Of a DNA stretch of 64,000 nucleotides, positions 48,011 to 55,236 are shown piece by piece (the stretch's first letter is position 1; the number at the start of each line of letters is the position of its first letter). The notes under the pieces were generated by a model that saw only the letters and a list, made by a program, of their open reading frames with translations, did not search any database and was not told the DNA's origin. The DNA comes from Plasmodiophora brassicae (Eukaryota; Endomyxa: Phytomyxea; Phytomyxea; Plasmodiophorida), in the NCBI GenBank assembly GCA_036867785.1, contig CP145410.1:62001-126000 (forward strand), in the 5' to 3' direction. A program made the translations under genes and the position numbers.

Positions 48011-48803
48011 ATGACGACGAGCACGGGGATCGGATCGTCGACGTCAGGCAACGGTTCGATCAGCATCTACTACGAAGCGTTATGGGTGCTGGCGCTGTTC
48101 GCTGCGACCGCTGTACTTCGTGAGGCCGTCGGCGAGTTGTCCTGCCATCGGATCGCGTATCGCCTCCTGTCGTGCTCGTTCGTGCGCGCCCGCACGATCG
48201 ACATCTTCATGTCGTGCTCGAACGGGGGCCGGTCCCTCGGGTTCGGTGCGGCATGGCGAATGTGGCGACTCGACGATGTGATTCCCGGGTCGGCGTACCT
48301 GATGCCGATGATGTGCTGGGCGGTCGGCATGCCCATCAAGCTGATCGCCGTCACCGCCGTCAGAGAGAACGCCATCTTCGGCCAGGTACGTACGAACCGA
48401 CAAACCGCAACGCTGACCCGGCGGCTGTGAACCCGGCATCCAGGCAGGCGCATGGGCACTGGGTATCGCATGGATCGTGCTGGCGGTCAGCGTGAAGATT
48501 GTCGCCATGTTCTACGACCGTCACCACGGGATGGGGCTCGATGATCGCCACCGTCTGGTCAGCTACCGGCGGATCATCCAGTCGCGATTGTGCACGACGG
48601 CAGGGTTCGCCGTCGTATTCGGGGACGATAACGGCGTGCGGGATCCCAAGGACGTGGTCGTGAACGACGACGGCAGTCTGGGCGTGTCGGTACAATGGGC
48701 GAAGGAGGGCAAGGGGTCGAAATTGACCATGCGAGCAGCCAGGCGGGATGTCAGGGCCAGCGACCCGACGCCGAACGGGTTGGAGAAGATGTCAGCGGGA
48801 TAA
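48011..48803 (+). CDS. small multi-pass membrane protein, family unknown
   Basis: About 240 residues from ATG 48011 (MTTSTGIGSSTSGN). One intron near 48388-48453 (GTACGT...TCCAG) keeps frame and joins ENAIFGQ to AGAWALGIAWIVLAVSVK. Three to four hydrophobic helices: YEALWVLALFAATAVL, AYLMPMMCWAVGMPIKLIAV and ALGIAWIVLAVSVKIVAMF; the last 90 residues are soluble. No motif was recognised. It follows the 7TM-RGS gene on the same strand by 250 bp. Confidence 0.6.
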
Positions 48804-48847
48804 CCGGCCAGCAATGTAGTAGACCCGTCCAGTCCGGTTGTGCATCG

Positions 48848-49987
48848 TCATATGTCGAGGGCCTCCTCGTCCAGGGCGTCGATATCAAATTCGTGTAGAG
48901 GGGCGATTTGCGACGACAGCATGATCTTCGATGCGCCACGATCCGCCGAATGCTGCTGTTGCTGACCCTGCGAACCGGCGACCTGCGAACTGAGTCTGAT
49001 GTTCAGCGGCGACTCCCGTTCGAACATGATGCACGCTTGATCGACAGTCGTGTGCATTCCGACGTGCGGCCCTTGCATATCGAGATCGTCTCTATCCGCG
49101 TGCCCTTGCACTGAAGGCGATGGACTGTCGAGCTCCTTCCCGTTGATTTCGGCCTGGTCCGGACCCGTGCCGTCGCGCTGACCGCTGCCATCGTCCGATT
49201 CCAATCGTGGTCGAACAAGGCGATGGAACGAGCGCACGTCAGCGCGTTCTGGACTGCCCAGGCGTGGGCGCACGTGGCTCTCCACGGTACTGCTGCCGAC
49301 GCTGTTCTCCATGTTGTACGGCACGACCAGCTCGACGTTCGCCAGACACACGTTCAGGTAATGGTTCGACCGTGTGGGTGAGAACACGGTTACATTGCTC
49401 AACTGCAATACGACGTCACCGGTGGGATCGGGAAAGACGATGTGTCTCTGCAGCGAACGTACCACGAGAACCGCGCCGACGTCGATACTGTCCCGGTGGG
49501 CGTCCAGCACTTGGCCGTGGATCGAGCCCTGCATTGTCCCACTCAAGTCCTGCCAGGTGGGGCGATCAGGCACGGCGACGACCTGTCTTCGAAACGGCCC
49601 GCTCGTACCCGGAACGTTGCAAACGCATTGTGACGCAGTCGGTCGAGGTTTACAACGGCAACCGCCAATCGGGGCACCTTCCAATTCGCGTCCGAGCACC
49701 CCGACCTGGACAACGATGACAGCATCTGCGCGTGCACGTTGGTATCCGCATTCCGACACTGTGCGATTGAACCCGTAGACCTGCGTCGGCGGCGGGTTGC
49801 TCCCGGTCGTCTCCAGCATTCGCCGCCAGGGCGCCGACCCGGCCAGCAGGTCGGCCGCGGATCGCCGCTCATCGCCGTCGTAGGCCTGGCGCGGCGCCGA
49901 CCGGATCCGGGCGTCGAACGCGGCGGCCGTCGCCGCCGTCAGGCTCGGCAACGGCTCCCCAGCCGGCCCCGGTGCCCGGCGCTGCAT
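48848..49987 (-). CDS. HROB-like OB-fold protein
   Basis: Reads as one open frame of 379 codons, but two stop-free introns of length 3n are probable: 49550-49705 (156 nt, GTCGGG...TGGCAG) and 49403-49462 (60 nt, GTACGT...TTGCAG). Without them the protein reads RADAVIVVQDLSGTMQGSIH and VGAVLVLSNVTVFSP, followed by SNHYLNVCLANVELV. This matches the OB-fold domain of animal and plant HROB, which loads MCM8-MCM9 during homologous recombination. The tail is acidic (FDIDALDEEALDI). ATG 49987 was used; a further upstream exon is possible. The domain match is by eye. Confidence 0.65.
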   Translation of the reverse strand: MQRRAPGPAGEPLPSLTAATAAAFDARIRSAPRQAYDGDERRSAADLLAGSAPWRRMLETTGSNPPPTQVYGFNRTVSECGYQRARADAVIVVQVGVLGRELEGAPIGGCRCKPRPTASQCVCNVPGTSGPFRRQVVAVPDRPTWQDLSGTMQGSIHGQVLDAHRDSIDVGAVLVVRSLQRHIVFPDPTGDVVLQLSNVTVFSPTRSNHYLNVCLANVELVVPYNMENSVGSSTVESHVRPRLGSPERADVRSFHRLVRPRLESDDGSGQRDGTGPDQAEINGKELDSPSPSVQGHADRDDLDMQGPHVGMHTTVDQACIMFERESPLNIRLSSQVAGSQGQQQQHSADRGASKIMLSSQIAPLHEFDIDALDEEALDI

Positions 49988-50532
49988 TTACGCCGAATGA
50001 CGAGCGTGCCGCGACTCGGCCGCATGACTGCACCGTCGACCCCCCAGTCAGCAGCTTCGCAGACACAGCAGCGCGAAGGTCCCGTGCGTGGACGATGCAC
50101 AATGGATCGATCAATCAATGCAGTCCCTGCGTCGGCAGCGAACCTGACAGCGGAGCGTCCGCTTCCGCTGACGTGGTGATGACGACCTTGTCGCCTAATA
50201 CTGGAACCCCCATAAACAATAACATGCAAGTGTCGTGCTTCTAGGATTGTATTCAGTGACGTGATGGGACAGACTTGGAAAGCCAACGATGCCAATTCCC
50301 AGGCCAGACGACAACAGGGGAGCCCACAACATGAGCAACTTCGTCAGGGCGACTTCCTCTCAGGTTGCGTGTGGACACTCCTCCCAGGCAGCAAGCACAT
50401 TGCTGCAGGGATGTCCCCTGTACATTTAGCCGGCCAATTTGACAAGGCGGTCGTGTTCAGGCGGCCAAACAAAATCAGGATTGGGGATAAACTGTGCGAA
50501 TACAGTCAGAGGCCCAATAATTCATCGCCCCA
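49988..50532. other. intergenic spacer, nothing recognised
   Basis: Gap of 545 bp between two minus-strand genes. Some open stretches exist on both strands, but none has a family resemblance or clear splice sites. Base composition is more mixed than in the coding parts. Confidence 0.45.
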
Positions 50533-52326
50533 TTACATCAGTACCTGATCCCCTGCAAACGCGAACGAGCACACATTTGAACGAATCCACGCGGCCAGCA
50601 CGCGTGATTCCAACGCGACCGCCTGCTTTTGAGAGGCATCACGAAAGCGATCGTTGCTAATGACGATGCCGGAATTGCGACGGGCGTGCTCGATTGTGTA
50701 CGAATCATCGTAGTCGCCCTGCGGGGTGGCGATTATGGTCCCAGTGGCATAGTGAACACGCAGAAGCCCGACGTCGTCAGGCATCGCCGATGCTTTTGTT
50801 GACCAGCCCTCAAGACGACCCAAGCGTTTAAGATTCGCGACCTTCTCGTAGTCGATACAATTTTCAGGTACAAATGCATGGACTCGAAGACCACGCGCTC
50901 TAAAATAGTGAACGGCGAGCGCGAGGCCCTTGCACGAGAACGATCGATCCTTGCCGTGCTTCATGCAGATATTGGGAACGTCGAGGACGACAAGCGGGGC
51001 ATCAACCGGCCCAGAGAAGCGGTTCGAGGCTGGGTCGTACTGCATCGTCAACTTCCCCAGAGTACGCACCGATTGTGCAAGGAAATCAGGTTGGCGCCAG
51101 ATGTCTTTCTCAAGCACCGTGTCCCAGCCAGGGATCGATTCGATCGGTTCGAACCCGCGAAACATGCTCAGGATGAGAGATTCCTCGGTTTCAGGGGGTT
51201 TCGCAGACGAAGTTGCCTCGATTCCATCCAGAGACAACGTATTCGCCAAACGGGACAGGTGTGTAAGCAGACCAGAACCGGACGTCAAAAGATCAGTCCG
51301 CCTGCAGGCGCAAATGCAGAAGACAGCGAGGACAAGGTCGCGCCTCGGCATTGCCGTCACGGCCAACGATGTCATTTGCCAGCCGAACACAATGGCCAGG
51401 GCCCCCCAAGCCAGCTCCGTTGACAGGCCAAGCAAGATGACAAGAGTCTCTGGCATGTTCGGAAGCGAAGTGCTATTCTGCGACAGCGCCAGTGATCGAG
51501 AGATGGCACTGAGCTCCGCAAGGAACGGTGCCGGATCTTCACCTTGATCGTCCTCGTCGCCAGATGTGAATGCGATTTCGACGATCCGAATAATCAGACA
51601 GTTCCAGCGTTGCGGAAGCGTCGTCTGCGCCGCATCCATCGCCGCCCGATTCAGAGAGAATGCATGCAGAAGATTATTACGAGCAGGCGGAAACGGCTTC
51701 GCTGCCCACAGCGCACGAAGGTGTCCGTACACAGACCTCAGCAGGGAATCAGACCCACGTTCCTGCGCATCGAGTACAGCAACTTGGTTGTAACATTTGC
51801 CCATCGATGGGCAGATCTGAACGCCTCCAGGTCAGTCTCGAAATGTACAGATCGCTGGCGAGGCCGCGTACCGTTATGGCTTGCTGGTAGAGTTGCCGGG
51901 CTTCATTGGTATGGTGGGCATACCGCTCGAGATCACCGATGGACGAGATCGCGAGGCACTTTACGCGTTCATCCTCGGCTCGGACGTCTGAAGGCCGAAA
52001 ATCAGACCACTGCGAACGATCACCGGTAAAGGATTCTCTACAAATTTGTTGATGGACGATCTTGGCAGCGTCGATCAGCGAATGATTCTGCTCCATGGCT
52101 CGTCGCCACAGCGACCTGCGGAGGCGCGCCATCGTCAGCGCAATTGTCTAACCGTCCTGAACGACAAGGATGATTACAGCAGCCGTGTGTCGACCTTCTT
52201 CTCCAGCGCCCATGCCGGGTGCTCGATCAGGAGGCGCTGGTACAGCGCCGAGCTGCCCTCGAGGTCGAACTGGCGATCGCGGTCGACGGCCTCCTTCAGG
52301 GTCCCCCGACGACTTCCATCGGCCAT
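50533..52326 (-). CDS. EST1/SMG6-like TPR protein with Regnase-type NYN nuclease domain
   Basis: Three exons (52326-52195, 52147-51872, 51816-50533) give about 563 residues; introns 52148-52194 and 51817-51871 are in phase 0. The N-terminal half is the EST1/SMG5-6-7 helical TPR domain: CLAISSIGDLERY, ARQLYQQAITICPSMGKCYN and FPPARNNLLHAFSLNR, with the family's ESLILSMFRGFEPI segment. The C-terminal 150 residues are not the SMG6 PIN domain but a ZC3H12A-like NYN domain: PLVVLDVPNICMKHGKDRSF, FSCKGLALAVHYFRARGL, DDSYTIEHARRNSGIVISND, RFRD. Acidic catalytic positions are kept, while the usual GSN after the first Asp is VPN. Likely an RNA-decay endonuclease acting in nonsense-mediated decay (inference). 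Confidence 0.78.
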
Positions 52327-52741
52327 TGACAGCCCAGACGAAAATTACCGAATGCGGCGGTGCGCGACTGACCTTCCTCCTCAGTCCTCCCCCGACTCGG
52401 AGCGCGCGCGTAGGTCGGCGATTTTACCATTTCTGCGTCCAGCGGCGCTCAAATTCACGAGGACAGACCGCAGGCATTCGTTTGGTCGTAAACGCCACCG
52501 AATCCGACAAAGTCGTCCGCAGGCATCGTATTCATGGGAAATCCGCAATCGGTACGTTCAACAGTTCGGCACCTGATTGACGGACACCGAGACGTTGAGA
52601 CAAACAGCAGGTCTACGTGTTATCACATCATATACCGTCTTAGCAGACCCCGCCGTGTGTACCGCCTATCGGATCCCGATCGATGACCCAAAGTCCTTAA
52701 CGTAAAATTGCTGCGGACATTGCCGGGTGGAGGTCGTCATC
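52327..52741. other. intergenic spacer, nothing recognised
   Basis: Shared upstream region of the divergent SMG6-like and TXNDC9 genes, 415 bp. No repeat or RNA gene seen. Confidence 0.45.
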
Positions 52742-53605
52742 ATGAAGCAGCGCCCGACGATCCCGATCCAGACGCGGGAGGAGGCGGTCGCCGCTCTCGC
52801 TGCCCACGATGCGTTGCAGGAAGCTCGCCGCATGGAGAAGCAGGTGCGAGTGTCGCAGTGGTGCCCGGTACCGTTGTCCTGCTTCGGTGACGCCCTGGTT
52901 CAGGTGAATGCCGCCGCAGCGGCTATGGAGGAGGCGTCGCTGGAGGACCTCAGACGTAAACGCATTGCTGAACTCCAATCGAAACAGTCCAAGGCGTTGG
53001 AATGGAGAGCGAAAGGCCATGGATTCTATACGGAAGTGTCCGACCAGAAGGTCAGTGAGCCCTCGACGCCCATGTCTGCGATTTCTCATCGTCGTACGAC
53101 ACAGCATTGGTTCGAGGCCACGAAGGCCAGCGAGCGCACGGTAACGCATTTCTACCGACCGACGACGCCGTTGTGCGAGCTCGTCGATGCACATCTGACA
53201 AAGATCGCCGCCAACCACGTGGAGACGAAATTCCTCAAGATCAATGCCGAGAAGTCGCCGTTCCTGTGCGATCGAATGGATATCACAGTGCTGCCGACGG
53301 TCGTCATGCTCAAGGATGGGTACGTGTGTTTCACGCTGGCTGCGATTCCCGTGTCTGATCATGACGTTTGCAGGAACATTTGCGACAAGGTCATCGGGTT
53401 CGAGACTGTTCCGAATTTGAACAAGTGCTCGACCGAAGATTTCGAACGCCGCCTGGCGTTCAACGGCGCCATCGATTACGAGGGTGATCCCCGTCGGCCC
53501 AAGGGCGAAGGCGCCCGCAAGGAGTTCTCGGTGACGAACATCCGAAAGAGCAAGCTCCACAGGGGAACCGTTGACACCTATTCGGACGACGAGGACGACG
53601 ACTAG
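52742..53605 (+). CDS. TXNDC9: phosducin-like thioredoxin-domain protein TXNDC9
   Basis: Co-chaperone-like regulator of CCT that assists actin and tubulin folding. ATG 52742 (MKQRPTIPIQ). Family blocks: LRRKRIAELQSKQSKALEW, KGHGFYTEV, TVTHFYRPTTPLCELVDAHL, ETKFLKINAEKSPFLCDRM, ITVLPTVVMLKDG, and the acidic end YSDDEDDD. The frame is open throughout, yet three stop-free introns are evident at 52844-52903, 53051-53104 and 53320-53373 (60, 54 and 54 nt, all GT...CAG); their removal restores KDGNICDKVIGFE and the normal spacing to FEATKASERTVTHFYR. The true protein is then about 231 residues, the usual family size, not 287. Confidence 0.88.
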   Translation: MKQRPTIPIQTREEAVAALAAHDALQEARRMEKQVRVSQWCPVPLSCFGDALVQVNAAAAAMEEASLEDLRRKRIAELQSKQSKALEWRAKGHGFYTEVSDQKVSEPSTPMSAISHRRTTQHWFEATKASERTVTHFYRPTTPLCELVDAHLTKIAANHVETKFLKINAEKSPFLCDRMDITVLPTVVMLKDGYVCFTLAAIPVSDHDVCRNICDKVIGFETVPNLNKCSTEDFERRLAFNGAIDYEGDPRRPKGEGARKEFSVTNIRKSKLHRGTVDTYSDDEDDD

Positions 53606-53669
53606 TTCGTCCTGGCAAGCGTCGCTGTGCCCCAATCGGCAGTGTGTAAACATGGTACGGATACGATGA

Positions 53670-54068
53670 TCAGAAGTCGTCCGACTCCACGTGACCCGCT
53701 GTGGCATCCGTGACGACAGTCGACCCGCCCGGCTTCATCCATACTGTGGCGTGGACGAACCCATCATTTGCACCGCTGACACGAACCTTGAAGAAGTAGT
53801 TGAGGCCCTGGCTAGCAGATTAGCCATTCCTGCACATGGCACATATACCCGCCGATGCACGACGCACGGCGACGACCTGACGCCGATACGCCACGGGTTC
53901 GAACCGGTCGAAAACGACGCCCGCCTTGCTAGCGATGCCGTCCCTGACGGCGTGGGCAACCTGCCCGCCGCTCGGTCAGCAGAGCGATAACGAGCGATCC
54001 GGCGCGTCCACCTTGGCGGCGTTCTCGTCGCAGGCCATGGCGTCGCTCCTCCCTCCACAGACCACCAT
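53670..54068 (-). CDS. stefin-type cystatin (cysteine protease inhibitor)
   Basis: Visible only after splicing. Exons 54068-54012, 53960-53868 and 53807-53670 encode 95 residues, the normal stefin length. Introns 53961-54011 (51 nt, GTGGAC...GGCAG) and 53808-53867 (60 nt, GTGCGT...CCAG) are both phase 0. The product begins MVVCGGRSDAM, has FDRFEPVAYRRQVVAGLNYF with the QVVAG loop (created across intron 2) and continues FKVRVSGANDGFVHATVW. No signal peptide, so it is intracellular, inhibiting papain/cathepsin-type proteases. The second wedge loop is less clear. It lies between TXNDC9 and NDUFAF6, in tandem with the latter. Confidence 0.85.
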
Positions 54069-54188
54069 GATGTCGAACGTCGGTGGGCCCCAAAAATCTC
54101 CCCGAATAAGACGTCGTAAGTATCGATCGTTCCCGCTGCAGTTCCATGTGCGAGGCTTTGCAGTCACGTCCCTGCCGCTGTGCCACTT

Positions 54189-55081
54189 TTAGTATCGTTT
54201 CCTGAATCGGTAGTACAGGAGACGAAGCGGTGTGGACAGGGCGCCGCCGTGCCCCGGCGCGAACCGCCGGTCGAACACGTCAAAGTTGGCGCGTTCGATC
54301 CTGTCGAGCCAGGCGCTGCACGGGACGGCCGGCAGCAGGACGGGGCGGGCGTCCGCCGGCACCGAGTCCCGCATCGACCTGGCGTGGTCCAGGTGCTGTT
54401 TCGCCTGGCACGCCAGCTCATACGTCAGGTCGGCCAGCGCCGGGTTCGCCCTGTCGAACCGGATGCCCCGAGCCAGCAAATCTCGCGGTAGGTTCGCCGA
54501 ATACCCGCCGGGGATCGCCCGAAGCGCCGTCACGATCCCAACGGCCTTGCCGATATGGCTGGCAGCGTGATCGGCATGCAGATCGCGAATGCCCATCCCA
54601 TGCAGTGTCAGGTACAACAACGTCGAATGGCAGGCCTCGAACCGCTTCTCCATATCCGCCATCGACGTCGGCTCCGTGTCGCGATCTCTGGCATCGACGA
54701 TGCTGCTGACCCATCTCCTCGGGAACGCATACGCCCCGATTGCATGCTGAAGCGCCACCGCCACAGGATGCTCGACGCGCGTCTCGGGATTCGACACCTT
54801 CTCCAGCGTATCGCGCCACCACATTAACCGAATTCGCGACATGGCCGGATCCTGCGCCGAACGATCTATGTACCAGAGCACGTCCACGTCACCAGATGAC
54901 CGGTTAGGCAGCGTACCGCGTCGTTACCGATTCGCGATACTTCGACGTTGAAGGCGCGCAGGACGAACGAGGCCGACCGGACCGTATCTGGGAGAAGCAA
55001 CGTGCACAGGTAGTGCTCGCGGTCGTGGCGCCTGACCGTGTCGACACATTGCCGCACCGCCCTCGCCAGCCGGTCCGACAT
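54189..55081 (-). CDS. NDUFAF6: complex I assembly factor NDUFAF6 (squalene/phytoene synthase fold)
   Basis: Mitochondrial factor for assembly of respiratory complex I; a non-catalytic trans-isoprenyl-synthase homologue. Two exons joined by intron 54866-54927 (GTAACG...CATAG) give about 277 residues. Matches: REHYLCTLLLPDTVRSASFV, LRAFNVEVSRIDRSAQDPAM, RIRLMWWRDTLEKV, STLLYLTLHGMGIRDLHADH, AASHIGKAVGIVTALRAIPG and QAKQHLDHARSM. ATG 55081 was chosen; the upstream frame (to 55249) could add a presequence. Divergent from the Sel1 gene, 155 bp apart. Confidence 0.9.
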
Positions 55082-55236
55082 CCGCTTCGCACCGCGCGCG
55101 CGGCCCCACAAATGGTACTCTGGTTGTGGCGGTGTATGTACCTCGGAATGGACTAATGAATCAAGGTCGAAGGGAGGCGGCGCGTGCCTGTGAAGGCCCC
55201 GCGAATGATATGTTGTGACGTTGCTTGTCCGAGACG

